Shown: piece by piece, positions 42,578 through 50,555 of the stretch
How positions within the stretch are numbered: position 1 is the stretch's first letter
How the letters are laid out: the number at the start of each line of letters is the position of its first letter
Assembly: GCF_000300515.1 (NCBI RefSeq)
Contig: NZ_AMSI01000001.1
Location: forward strand, 124,001 to 188,000
Length of the DNA: 64,000 nt
Source of the DNA: Nitratireductor indicus C115
GTDB taxonomy: Bacteria > Pseudomonadota > Alphaproteobacteria > Rhizobiales > Rhizobiaceae
Direction: 5' to 3'
Position numbers and translations under genes: made by a program
The notes under the pieces: model-generated
The model's database searches: none
The model's input: only the letters and a program-made list of their open reading frames with translations
Told to the model about the DNA's origin: nothing

Positions 42578-42700
42578 TTAGAGGGCTATAGCGTAGACGT
42601 AGTTTTCATCATCGCCCGGCGCGGTGCGCCAATTCGAAACGCCTCTCCGAATGTCGTGACCTTTATCGGTGGAAGCCGCTGCGCGCGGTCGTGCTGGCAT
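42578..42700 (-). CDS. Possible small ORF (40 aa) coupled to the ketopantoate reductase gene
   Basis: An ATG overlaps the TGA of the reductase gene (TGATG), a classic coupling arrangement. The frame reads MPARPRAAASTDKGHDIRRG and then VSNWRTAPGDDENYVYAIAL before TAA. It could be a small real protein or the truncated start of a lost operon partner. No family was recognised. Confidence 0.4.
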   Translation of the reverse strand: MPARPRAAASTDKGHDIRRGVSNWRTAPGDDENYVYAIAL

Positions 42701-43626
42701 CAGTGCGATGCCAGGCCCGTTCGCATTGCCGTATAACTCTGCATGTTGGCCAGACTGACACGTAGCAGAGGCGCGGCTACGTTTGCGGCCCGGGCGCGAA
42801 GGAACATGTCTCCGATGATGTGCTCATGCTCGGTCGGGCCATTGCGCGTCATGTCGCGGAACATTGAGGCCGTCCCGGGCGATCCGCGTTCGGTAAGAGA
42901 CGAAATCATCGGTGCCAGCGCTTCGGACCTTGGAGCATGGCCGTTGGCTGCCGCCGTTGCCGAACACTCCTCCAACATCTCAAGGGTGATCGCTTCCCCC
43001 TCCTGGGTTGCCATTATCGCCCCGATAGGCGCCCGCATGAGCGTGGTCATCCCGGCATAGGTCGTGAGGAAGGTGAACTTCTCCCACAATTCCTGCATGA
43101 TCGAACCACTCAGAACCAGGTCGAAACCTCCGCGCTTGAGAACCTTGTGCAGTCCTTCTGCTGCTTCGACCTGCCCCTCGGTTCTGGGGCCGAGCGTCAG
43201 GCGTTGCAACTTGTTCAGGTGATGGATTGCTCCCGCTTCATTTATCGTCACGCCAATATGGCATAGTCCGCCAAGAACATGTTCCCGGCCGAAGCGGGTA
43301 TCGAGAAGGTCGAGTTGGCGAATACCGTTGAGGAGCGGCAGGATCAGGGTCGAAGGACCGACCGCCGGCGCTATAGCATCCATTGCCGCATCCAGATCGT
43401 AGGCCTTGCAGGCAAGCAGGACCGCGTCGAAGGGTGATGTCGCGGCGGTGAGTGTCCGAACCGGTATTCGGAGGTCGCCGATCGGGCTGATAATCGACAG
43501 GCCCTCGCGGTCAAGAAGCTCTGCGCGCGGCGGTCTGACCAGAAAATGAACGTCAACCTCAGAAGCCGCAAGCCTTCCGCCGAAGTAGCCGCCAATGCCC
43601 CCGGCACCCAGAACCAATATGCGCAT
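42700..43626 (-). CDS. 2-dehydropantoate 2-reductase family protein (ApbA/PanE-like)
   Basis: This 308-aa NADPH-dependent reductase of the ketopantoate reductase family starts with the Rossmann motif MRILVLGAGGIGGYFGGRLA. It has CKAYDLDAAM and PLLNGIRQLDLLD as domain-typical stretches, and the C-terminal helical domain with LWEKFTFLTTYAGMTTLMR (the conserved Lys-Asn/Lys region). Many paralogues act in catabolism rather than pantothenate synthesis, and its accessory setting suggests this too. GGAGGAAG precedes the ATG at 43626; the longer frame to 43692 lacks such a site. Confidence 0.92.
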   Translation of the reverse strand: MRILVLGAGGIGGYFGGRLAASEVDVHFLVRPPRAELLDREGLSIISPIGDLRIPVRTLTAATSPFDAVLLACKAYDLDAAMDAIAPAVGPSTLILPLLNGIRQLDLLDTRFGREHVLGGLCHIGVTINEAGAIHHLNKLQRLTLGPRTEGQVEAAEGLHKVLKRGGFDLVLSGSIMQELWEKFTFLTTYAGMTTLMRAPIGAIMATQEGEAITLEMLEECSATAAANGHAPRSEALAPMISSLTERGSPGTASMFRDMTRNGPTEHEHIIGDMFLRARAANVAAPLLRVSLANMQSYTAMRTGLASH

Positions 43627-43699
43627 CTGCTTCCTCCGCAATATGTGATTATGCAGCTTCGATGGAAACCGCATGGTGTGCTCAGCATGCATACCTTCG

Positions 43700-43950
43700 T
43701 CAAGTCAGGGGATTCAGAGTTATTTCCGAAAAATTATAAAACTCCCCGTTTATTGGGATTTTGAATAAATTTGTTTTATGTATTTTGCGATTTCAAGGCA
43801 TAATTATAAATATAGAATAAGAAATTATAAATTTATATAACATAAGACGATAGTATATTTTTGGTGTTGATTTCTTTGTGTCGCAAGAATATTTAATATG
43901 CGCTCGTGTGTATTCGAATTGAGAAAATATCCCCTATTCAGGAGATCTGA
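43700..43950. other. AT-rich patch
   Basis: Roughly 250 bp are markedly AT-rich (runs such as AAATTATAAATTTATATAA) in an otherwise GC-rich window. No gene is carried. It may hold promoters for the reductase gene and for the mgtE leader, mark the edge of foreign DNA, or bind nucleoid proteins. Confidence 0.5.
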
Positions 43951-44331
43951 GAGCGGCGAGCTTTTTCCTGGCGTTCGCAATTGGCGGACGCTTTGGAGAA
44001 TGACGTTTGTGTCCGTTTGGGCCAACTGAATGGCAGTTTTTGTGCCGAAGGTGACCCGCGCACCTCCGCCCTTCGGCCTGTAGCGAAAGAGGTAACCGAT
44101 GACCGGGTTTCTGTTTTCAAGACCTGTCGATGAATTGCCGCGGCGATTGCCGCATGTGAAGCGCTCTGCATTCCACATGGAGGCTGAGCGTCTTCCGTCG
44201 ATTTGCGCCTCGAAGGTCTTGAGCCATAGACCGCGCGGGAGGGCAACCATCTCATAACCTGATTTTATCGACGGCTGCCTCGAGGCCGCCTGAACCTGAA
44301 CAGGGGCATTTATGGACGATCGACCAAGAAG

Positions 44332-44460
44332 CACGGCCACGCGGTTTTCGCACCCCGTGGCTGCCCAGCACAGAAAAAACCAGGCAGCCCGCCGGCGAAA
44401 GGCTTCATCCCTCCTTCGATGAGCGCCCTCCGTCGACGGTGCCCGACCGACCCGACGGAG
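44332..44460 (+). promoter_or_regulatory. Structured mgtE leader with ribosome-site-hiding hairpin
   Basis: Three hairpins precede mgtE. CACGG (44332-44336) pairs with CCGTG (44355-44359). GGCTGCC (44359-44365) pairs with GGCAGCC (44383-44389). CTCCGTCG (44428-44435) pairs perfectly with CGACGGAG (44453-44460). The GGAG of the last arm is 7 nt before the mgtE ATG and is the obvious ribosome site, so this hairpin would block translation. It is not the M-box or another riboswitch I know. Confidence 0.5.
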
Positions 44461-44467
44461 CCAGATC

Positions 44468-45850
44468 ATGACTGCCATCAACACTGCCGCGGCTTTTCGC
44501 GACTGCCTTGCCCGCAATGATTTTGCCGCCATCGAGGCAGCACTCGCGCATCGGCACCCTGCCGACCTTGCCAAAATGACTGAAACCCTCGATTCGCGGG
44601 AGATCATCCAGCTTCTTATGCTGACGAACGATCGGCGAAGCGCCAAGATATTCGGCTATTTCGAACCGGCGATGCAGGTTGCCGTGGCTGACGTGCTTTC
44701 GCGCAAGGAATTGGCGCGGCTCGTCACCGCCATGTCGCATGATGAGCGCGCCGATCTCTTCAACCGCCTGACGGAGGAGCAGCAGCAGATGCTGCTGCCA
44801 GGCATGGCGCATGCCGAGCGTGAAGATATCCGCCGCCTCGCTTCCTATCCGGAGGGCACAGCCGGGTCGATCATGACCTCCGATTATGCGTCTCTGACGC
44901 CGGGCCTTACCGTGCGCGCGGCCATTGAACGATTGCGTGGCGAGGCCCCCGACAAGGAAACGATCTACGAGGCCTATGTGGTGGACGAGGCGCGCCGGCT
45001 GATAGGCGTGGTCTCTCTGCGTGACCTGCTACTCGCCCGCAATGAGGTGCTGGTGGCCAAAATCATGCGAAAGACTGTGATCTTTGCGCAGGTTCAGGAT
45101 GGCCGCGACGAGGTTGTGCAGAAGATTTCCGACTATGACTTGCTGGCGCTTCCGATCGTTAATGGCGACAACGCCCTTGTCGGCATTGTGACGGTTGACG
45201 ATGCAATGGACGCGGCCGAAGCCCGGCAGGGCAGGCGGGTTGCCCAGTTCGGTGGCAACGCGACTATTGGGGGCGATCCCGATCTCGACCTGCGCAATTC
45301 GAGCCTCTTGCAGATGTTCAAGGTGCGCGCTTTCTGGCTCGTCATGCTGACGGTGTTCGGTGTCGTTACCAGCACATTCGTGGCCGCTCAGGAGGAGATT
45401 CTGAGCCAGGTCATTGTTCTGGCGGCGTTTATTGCGCCTATCGTCGATATGGGTGGGAACACGGGCAGTCAGTCGGCAACGCTCGTCATTCGAGCCATGG
45501 CTATAGGCGATGTGAAGCTGCGCTGGCGCGATATCTGGTTCGTGATCCGCCGTGAGATTCCGGTCGTTCTGACGCTCGGTGTCGTCGTCGCCTTGCTGGA
45601 GGTTATTCTTGCCTATTTCAGCAAGGGCGTGGGCGGTGAGGTCCTGTTGGTCGTCGGTCTTTCCATGGCAGTCTGTACGGTCTTGGGGGGCGTCATCGGT
45701 GCGCTTTTACCCTTCGCCGCGCGACGCATCGGCACTGATCCCGCAACGCTGAGCTCACCGCTCATCACCTCCGTGATGGATCTGCTTGGCGTATTCACCT
45801 ATTTCGGCCTGGCTTATCTTTTTCTGGGCCATCTGCTTGTCTCACAGTAG
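44468..45850 (+). CDS. mgtE: Magnesium transporter MgtE
   Basis: This 460-aa inner-membrane Mg2+ channel has an N-terminal helical domain (about 1-130), a CBS pair (about 135-265) that senses Mg2+, the plug helix, and a five-helix pore domain. The pore motif PIVDMGGNTGSQSATLVIRA lies near residue 320, containing the conserved Asp and Gly-Asn-Thr-Gly. Length and order match MgtE of other bacteria. GGAG 7 nt before the ATG is paired in a leader hairpin. It converges with an Lrp regulator gene over a shared terminator. Confidence 0.96.
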   Translation: MTAINTAAAFRDCLARNDFAAIEAALAHRHPADLAKMTETLDSREIIQLLMLTNDRRSAKIFGYFEPAMQVAVADVLSRKELARLVTAMSHDERADLFNRLTEEQQQMLLPGMAHAEREDIRRLASYPEGTAGSIMTSDYASLTPGLTVRAAIERLRGEAPDKETIYEAYVVDEARRLIGVVSLRDLLLARNEVLVAKIMRKTVIFAQVQDGRDEVVQKISDYDLLALPIVNGDNALVGIVTVDDAMDAAEARQGRRVAQFGGNATIGGDPDLDLRNSSLLQMFKVRAFWLVMLTVFGVVTSTFVAAQEEILSQVIVLAAFIAPIVDMGGNTGSQSATLVIRAMAIGDVKLRWRDIWFVIRREIPVVLTLGVVVALLEVILAYFSKGVGGEVLLVVGLSMAVCTVLGGVIGALLPFAARRIGTDPATLSSPLITSVMDLLGVFTYFGLAYLFLGHLLVSQ

Positions 45851-45869
45851 GGCATGTGCCTTTCAGGCG

Positions 45870-45893
45870 GACCTCCCAGACGACCGGGAGGTC
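45870..45893. terminator. Bidirectional terminator between mgtE and lrp-type gene
   Basis: GACCTCCC (45870-45877) and GGGAGGTC (45886-45893) form a perfect 8-bp stem with an 8-nt loop between convergent genes, touching the stop codon of the regulator gene. Confidence 0.6.
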
Positions 45894-46371
45894 ACCCGAT
45901 GGGCAGCACCTCGGCGCGCTTTACCTGGTCGAGCGCGAAACTCGTCTCGATGGAGGCGATGCCGTCGAGGCGCGTGAGCTTTGACTTGATGAAGGTTTCA
46001 TAGGCCTGCAGGTCCCGCACGACGATACGCATCAGATAGTCGCGCTGGCCGGTCATGAGGTAGCAGTCCACCACCTCCGGCCAGCGCGCGACGGCCTTGG
46101 CAAAACGGTCGAGATCCTCCTCGCGCTGCCTCTCCAGCTTGATCGAGGCGAACGCGCTGACGGGCAGGCCGACCTTCGCCTGGTCGATGGTGGCGGTATA
46201 GCCTTTGATGATTCCCTTTTCTTCCAGGATGCGAAGCCGCCTTGCGCAGGGCGATGGCGAGAGGCCGACCCGTTCGGCCAGATCGTTGATGGTGATGCGC
46301 CCGTCGTTCTGAACGGCCGCGATGATTTTGCAGTCGATGGCGTCGAGCTCATCCATGTTGGCGATATCCAT
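45892..46371 (-). CDS. Lrp/AsnC family transcriptional regulator
   Basis: This 159-aa regulator has an N-terminal helix-turn-helix (DCKIIAAVQNDGRITINDLAE, residues about 10-60) and a C-terminal RAM effector domain (VSAFASIKLERQREEDLD, CYLMTGQRDYLMRIVVRDL). It is divergent from the 2-oxoacid dehydrogenase E1-like gene with 115 bp between starts. In Pseudomonas putida mdeR (Lrp-type) likewise controls mdeAB, where MdeB is the E1-like enzyme, so it probably responds to an amino acid and regulates that gene. Confidence 0.95.
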   Translation of the reverse strand: MDIANMDELDAIDCKIIAAVQNDGRITINDLAERVGLSPSPCARRLRILEEKGIIKGYTATIDQAKVGLPVSAFASIKLERQREEDLDRFAKAVARWPEVVDCYLMTGQRDYLMRIVVRDLQAYETFIKSKLTRLDGIASIETSFALDQVKRAEVLPIG

Positions 46372-46486
46372 CTAAAATTCATGAAGATGTGATGATTATC
46401 GCCAAATTCGATCCTTTCGACAATCGATTTTGATGAGTTCGTCGCCGCCGCTTGGGTTAGCATCCCGTCGAAACGGAGGATGATCG

Positions 46487-48883
46487 ATGAACGACGAACG
46501 GACAGCCGCCCTGGTGGAGCTGGAGCGCAAGGTGCGCTGGCTTTCCACATGGATGATCCACCACGCAAACCATATCCGCTCCAATGACGACGGGCTGAAG
46601 GTGGGTGGTCATCAGGCGTCCTCCGCATCGCTCTCCACCATCATGACGGCGCTCTATTTCGCCGCCCTGCGCCCTGAGGACCGCATCGCCGTTAAGCCGC
46701 ATGCGAGCCCGGTTTTCCATGCGATCCAGTATCTTTTCGGAAATCAGACGCGCGACCGGCTGGAGAATTTCCGGGGCTACAAGGGCGCGCAGTCCTACCC
46801 CTCGCGCACCAAGGATGCCGACGACGTGGATTTTTCCACCGGCTCGGTCGGGCTGGGCGTGGCGCAGACGCTCTTTTCCTCGCTCACCCAGGATTATCTC
46901 ACGGCCAAGGGCTGGGGCGAGGACGCCGGCAAAGGCAAGATGGTGGCGCTCCTGGGCGATGCCGAAATGGATGAAGGCAACATCTTCGAGGCCCTTCTGG
47001 AAGGCTGGAAGCACGACGTCCGCAACACCTGGTGGGTGGTCGATTACAATCGCCAGAGCCTGGACGCGGTCGTTCGCGAAGGGCTGTGGGAGCGGTTCGA
47101 GGCCATTTTCCGCAACTTCGGCTGGGAAGTGGTGATCCTGAAATATGGCTCCCTCCAGCAGCAGGCGTTCAGGGAGCCGGGTGGTGAGGAACTCAAGCGC
47201 TGGATCGACGAATGCCCCAACCAGCTCTATTCCGCTTTGACCTTCCAGGGCGGTGCGGCATGGCGCAAACGACTGATGGACGAGATCGGAGACCAGGGAC
47301 CCGTCTCGCGCCTGATCGAGCGGCGCAGCGACGGGGAGCTTGCCGCCCTCATGTCGAACCTCGCAGGCCACGATCTGCCGGCACTGGTGGACGCTTTCGA
47401 GACCGCCCGCAAGCACGACCGTCCGGTGTGCTTCATCGCCTATACAGTGAAGGGCTACGGTCTTCCCCTGGCTGGCCACAAGGACAATCATGCCGGCCTG
47501 ATGACACCCGGACAGCTCGAGACGCTGCGTACTTCGCTTTCCATCCGCCCGGGGCACGAGTGGGACCCCTTCGAGGGGGTGAAGGACCCGCAGGCGCTGC
47601 AGCATTTTCTCAAGCAGGTGCCTTTCAATGCAAAGGGCCCTCGGCGCAAATCGGCACCGGCGGTCGCTATACCCGACACGCTGGAGGTCGAGATTGCCGG
47701 CTCCATGTCGACGCAACAGGGTTTCGGCCTGCTCATGCACGGCATCTCGAAGCGCAAGGACGCCTTTGCAGATCGGGTTGTCACCACTTCACCGGACGTT
47801 ACGGTCTCCACAAATCTGGGTGCTTGGGTCAATCGGCGCGGGCTTTTCGCGCGCGAGGAGATGGCCGATATCTTCAAGGCCGAGCGCATTCCCTCCACGT
47901 TCACATGGAATTTCGCACCCTCCGGCCAGCACATGGAGCTCGGCATTGCCGAGATGAACCTGTTCCTGATGCTGTCGGCTCTGGGGCTTTCGCATTCCTT
48001 GTTCGGCGAAAGGCTTCTTCCGGTCGGAACGCTCTATGATCCGTTCATCGAGCGCGGTCTCGATGCGTTGAATTATGCCTGCTATCAGGATGCACGTTTC
48101 ATCATTGCCGGCACGCCCTCAGGCGTGACCCTGGCTCCGGAGGGCGGTGCGCATCAGTCCATCGCCACCCCCCTGATCGGCATGGCGCAGGACGGTCTGG
48201 CAAGTTTTGAGCCGGCTTTCGTCGATGAGCTCGCCACCATCATGCGCTTTGCCTTCGACTACCTTCAGCGCGACGGTGAGGAGGAGCCCGACGAGACAAG
48301 CTGGTTGCGCGATGCGGTTGGTGGATCGGTTTATCTGCGCATGTCGACCCGCTCCATAGAACAGCCGAGGCGCAGCATCGACGAGCGTCTTGCCGAAGAC
48401 ATCGTCAATGGCGCCTATTGGTTGCGCAAGCCTGGTCCGAACGCTGAGATGATCATTGCCTATGCGGGCGCCGTCGCGCCGGAAGCGATAGAGGCCGTCG
48501 GCCTCTTGGCGGAGGCGCGGCGGGATGTGGGGCTTCTGGCCGTCACATCTGCCGACCGCCTCAATGCGGGCTGGAATGCGGCGCAACGCGCCCGCGAGGA
48601 AGGGCTGGTTCATGCCCGTAGCCATGTGGAGAGGCTATTGGGCGATGTGCCTTCCCATTGCGGCATCGTCACGGTTCTTGATGGACATCCGGCCACGCTC
48701 GCCTGGCTTGGCTCGGTCTGCGGCCATCGCACGCGCTCACTCGGCGTCGAACATTTTGGCCAGACCGGAACCATTGCCGATCTTTATCGTCATTACGGTC
48801 TCGACGCGCAGGGCATCCTGCGTGCGGCCGCTGCACTCACACCGGGAAAGCCAGTCCGTCACCTGCGTCAGATTGCCGTGTAG
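46487..48883 (+). CDS. Homodimeric 2-oxoacid dehydrogenase E1-like protein (AceE/MdeB/transketolase-like)
   Basis: This 798-aa thiamine diphosphate enzyme is of the AceE type. The N-terminal domain has GGHQASSASLSTIMTALYF and the ThDP-binding motif GDAEMDEGN near residue 165. A transketolase-like middle domain (FNFAPSGQHMELGIAEMNLF region) and a C-terminal domain (ITSADRLNAGWN-type) follow. It is about 90 residues shorter than E. coli AceE and no E2 or E3 gene is nearby. The divergent Lrp gene recalls the mdeR-mdeB pair, where MdeB acts on 2-oxobutyrate from methionine gamma-lyase; no such lyase is seen here. CGGAGG precedes the ATG. A stable hairpin follows the stop. Confidence 0.88.
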   Translation: MNDERTAALVELERKVRWLSTWMIHHANHIRSNDDGLKVGGHQASSASLSTIMTALYFAALRPEDRIAVKPHASPVFHAIQYLFGNQTRDRLENFRGYKGAQSYPSRTKDADDVDFSTGSVGLGVAQTLFSSLTQDYLTAKGWGEDAGKGKMVALLGDAEMDEGNIFEALLEGWKHDVRNTWWVVDYNRQSLDAVVREGLWERFEAIFRNFGWEVVILKYGSLQQQAFREPGGEELKRWIDECPNQLYSALTFQGGAAWRKRLMDEIGDQGPVSRLIERRSDGELAALMSNLAGHDLPALVDAFETARKHDRPVCFIAYTVKGYGLPLAGHKDNHAGLMTPGQLETLRTSLSIRPGHEWDPFEGVKDPQALQHFLKQVPFNAKGPRRKSAPAVAIPDTLEVEIAGSMSTQQGFGLLMHGISKRKDAFADRVVTTSPDVTVSTNLGAWVNRRGLFAREEMADIFKAERIPSTFTWNFAPSGQHMELGIAEMNLFLMLSALGLSHSLFGERLLPVGTLYDPFIERGLDALNYACYQDARFIIAGTPSGVTLAPEGGAHQSIATPLIGMAQDGLASFEPAFVDELATIMRFAFDYLQRDGEEEPDETSWLRDAVGGSVYLRMSTRSIEQPRRSIDERLAEDIVNGAYWLRKPGPNAEMIIAYAGAVAPEAIEAVGLLAEARRDVGLLAVTSADRLNAGWNAAQRAREEGLVHARSHVERLLGDVPSHCGIVTVLDGHPATLAWLGSVCGHRTRSLGVEHFGQTGTIADLYRHYGLDAQGILRAAAALTPGKPVRHLRQIAV

Positions 48884-48896
48884 GGTGGATGGAAAC

Positions 48897-48924
48897 ATCA
48901 ACCCCGTTTCCACGCGGGGTTGAT
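48897..48924 (+). terminator. Terminator after the E1-like gene
   Basis: ATCAACCCCG (48897-48906) and CGGGGTTGAT (48915-48924) form a perfect 10-bp stem with an 8-nt loop, starting 13 nt after the stop. Only a short AT stretch follows. Confidence 0.65.
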
Positions 48925-48967
48925 ATCATTATGGTGCAGTCCTTTCCGTTTGAGGAGGCTCCGCCGA

Positions 48968-49375
48968 ATGCGTCTGCTGCAGTTCCTGCTTGTTCTTGCG
49001 TTTCTCTCCCCTGCCGTGCCGGCAGCGGCCGACGATGGCGATGTCATCGCGCGGTGGTACGAGGCTTTGGCCAAGGTGGACCGGGACGGGCTGGCTGCCC
49101 TTCTGGCGGCAGACGCCATGATCGAGATGCAGGATCTCGATATCGTTCAGACGCGGGACGAATTCATGAACTCGCTTGATGAATGGGAAGCCGCTTCCGA
49201 AGGGCTGCACATCCGCCACAGGCAGGAAGGCGTTTCCGAAGGCATGAGCGTATCGCTGGTCTGCTACGAATTCCCCGGCAGCCAGTTGATGACGCGCGAA
49301 ACCTTCCTCATCGAGGGCGAGCTGATCCACAAGAGTGTCCAGTCGGGTGTCGCCGACGATTGCAGCGAATTCTGA
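48968..49375 (+). CDS. Exported NTF2/SnoaL-like small protein
   Basis: This 135-aa protein has a signal peptide (LLQFLLVLAFLSPAVPAAA) and a mature part resembling the SnoaL/NTF2 cone fold: VIARWYEALAKVDRDGLAALL, then AMIEMQDLDIVQTRDEFMNS, typical of the DUF4440/SnoaL style. It ends with a Cys near the C-terminus (VADDCSEF). No catalytic assignment is possible. GAGGAGG precedes the ATG at 48968; the frame to 48920 extends into the upstream terminator. It stands alone. Confidence 0.78.
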   Translation: MRLLQFLLVLAFLSPAVPAAADDGDVIARWYEALAKVDRDGLAALLAADAMIEMQDLDIVQTRDEFMNSLDEWEAASEGLHIRHRQEGVSEGMSVSLVCYEFPGSQLMTRETFLIEGELIHKSVQSGVADDCSEF

Positions 49376-49391
49376 CGCCCCGGTAAAGCCG

Positions 49392-49441
49392 CATGCCGTC
49401 AGGCATAGTTACGGCATGGAGCCCCGGAACGAAGCCGGGGC
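49392..49441 (+). terminator. Tandem hairpins after the NTF2-like gene
   Basis: CATGCCGT (49392-49399) pairs with ACGGCATG (49411-49418), and GCCCCGG (49421-49427) pairs with CCGGGGC (49435-49441). The second has a 7-nt loop. They probably end transcription of the gene at 48968-49375. Confidence 0.5.
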
Positions 49442-49588
49442 ATCCATGCAAAGCGCGCAAATCGGCGAGAGTATTTTGCAGTCAGGTGGAATCACCTGAC
49501 GTCCGTGTAAATGCGGAAAAACGAAGAGATAGACCGGCTCAGGGTTTCCATGAAACGGTGAACCGAACCGATCTAGGCAGCGTCCCCC

Positions 49589-49825
49589 TCAAAGGTTTGC
49601 AGGATCCGTCTCCGCCTCCCAGGCGAGAAAGCAGACCCGTGCGATGAGAAGAAGGCTGGGTATGCCAAGCACCGCTGAAAGGATCACAGAGCCGGTAAGG
49701 CCGAGCTTCATGAGCCCTGCAGTGGCCCAGATTGCGGTGGCGCAGGCCGTGGCGATTTCGGAGGCGATGAAGGTCGCCACTGCGACGGCCGCCCAGATGG
49801 TCCTGAAGGAATAAACACGTTTCAT
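49589..49825 (-). CDS. Small membrane protein, two predicted helices
   Basis: This 78-aa hypothetical protein begins MKRVYSFRTIWAAVAVATF and has two hydrophobic segments (residues about 9-31 and 38-64), the second containing TGSVILSAVLGIPSLLLIA. The frame continues upstream to 50053 without membrane character, so the ATG at 49825 is preferred although no ribosome site is evident. No family was recognised. Its two-helix form could be an inner-membrane regulator or assembly factor, but nothing supports a specific role. Confidence 0.5.
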   Translation of the reverse strand: MKRVYSFRTIWAAVAVATFIASEIATACATAIWATAGLMKLGLTGSVILSAVLGIPSLLLIARVCFLAWEAETDPANL

Positions 49826-49919
49826 TATTTGATATCCGTCTGCGCGCAGACTGTCGCCCCCGTAAGGCGCGGGTGGCGGGAATGCGCATTCTTGTTTCGA
49901 TGGAAAGAAGAGTTCGAAA

Positions 49920-50504
49920 TCAGACGGAAAGCGGTGGCGCGCGCGAACGATAGGCTCGGGTTTCAAGCCGTGCGAGATGGTTGGTCCTGCCGATGCGCAG
50001 CGCGGGCGGGGTCCACTCCTCAAGACGAACATGATCGTCTGGCAGCAGGGCAACCGGTCCGTCGGTGCCGCGTGTCAGGCCCGCCTGATGCTGTCCGTTC
50101 GCCTGCGCTGTCTGCTTGGCCTGTCCATGCTCGGCCAGGGCGGCGGGCGTAATCTGAAGCGTACCCGAAAGCGCTGGCTGGCCCGGCTCGAAAAGAAGCG
50201 GTCCGCCTGCGGGCGCACCCGAAAACGCGAGAAGCAGCGCCGCAACCATGCTGAGGAGCCGTTGCAGCGCGATGCGGTGCAATGCTCTCGTTGCGGTGGT
50301 GTGGCTGGTTTCCAAGGTCGTTCTCAACGAGGCTTCTTGCAGGGGGCTTCGGGAATGAAATGCCCCAAAAGACGAGCAATGACCAGCCATTTGCGGAAAA
50401 TCGATGGCAGGCGGTGCCCGATTTTCCTGCGCGTGTGCCGCTTCATTGCGACACGGACGAAACATTTTCCGCCATCTGGCGAATTGACCGAATGCGCGGG
50501 GCAT
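49920..50504 (-). CDS. Hypothetical protein divergent from glcB
   Basis: An open frame of up to 194 codons lies on the minus strand ahead of glcB. It holds one hydrophobic segment ([19 protein letters not shown]) and a Pro/Arg-rich C-terminus ending [11 protein letters not shown]. The start is unclear; the first 60 or so residues have weak coding character and the real protein may begin at TTG near 50325 or later. It may be an exported protein. No family assignment was possible, and a non-coding status cannot be excluded. Confidence 0.4.
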   Translation of the reverse strand: MPRAFGQFARWRKMFRPCRNEAAHAQENRAPPAIDFPQMAGHCSSFGAFHSRSPLQEASLRTTLETSHTTATRALHRIALQRLLSMVAALLLAFSGAPAGGPLLFEPGQPALSGTLQITPAALAEHGQAKQTAQANGQHQAGLTRGTDGPVALLPDDHVRLEEWTPPALRIGRTNHLARLETRAYRSRAPPLSV

Positions 50505-50555
50505 GGTGAAAGCACTGCAACATTGTCAACAGGCGGGATGAGGAGCGCTGTCCAC

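Noticed and set aside
42622-42632. GGTGCGCCAA resembling the 3' end of tRNA-Arg, possible attachment site
   Set aside because: Only about 10 bp match and no integrase gene is seen, so chance cannot be excluded.
43825-44646. 273-codon minus-strand open frame
   Set aside because: It runs through the AT-rich patch and into mgtE on the opposite strand, changes character midway and has no family similarity.
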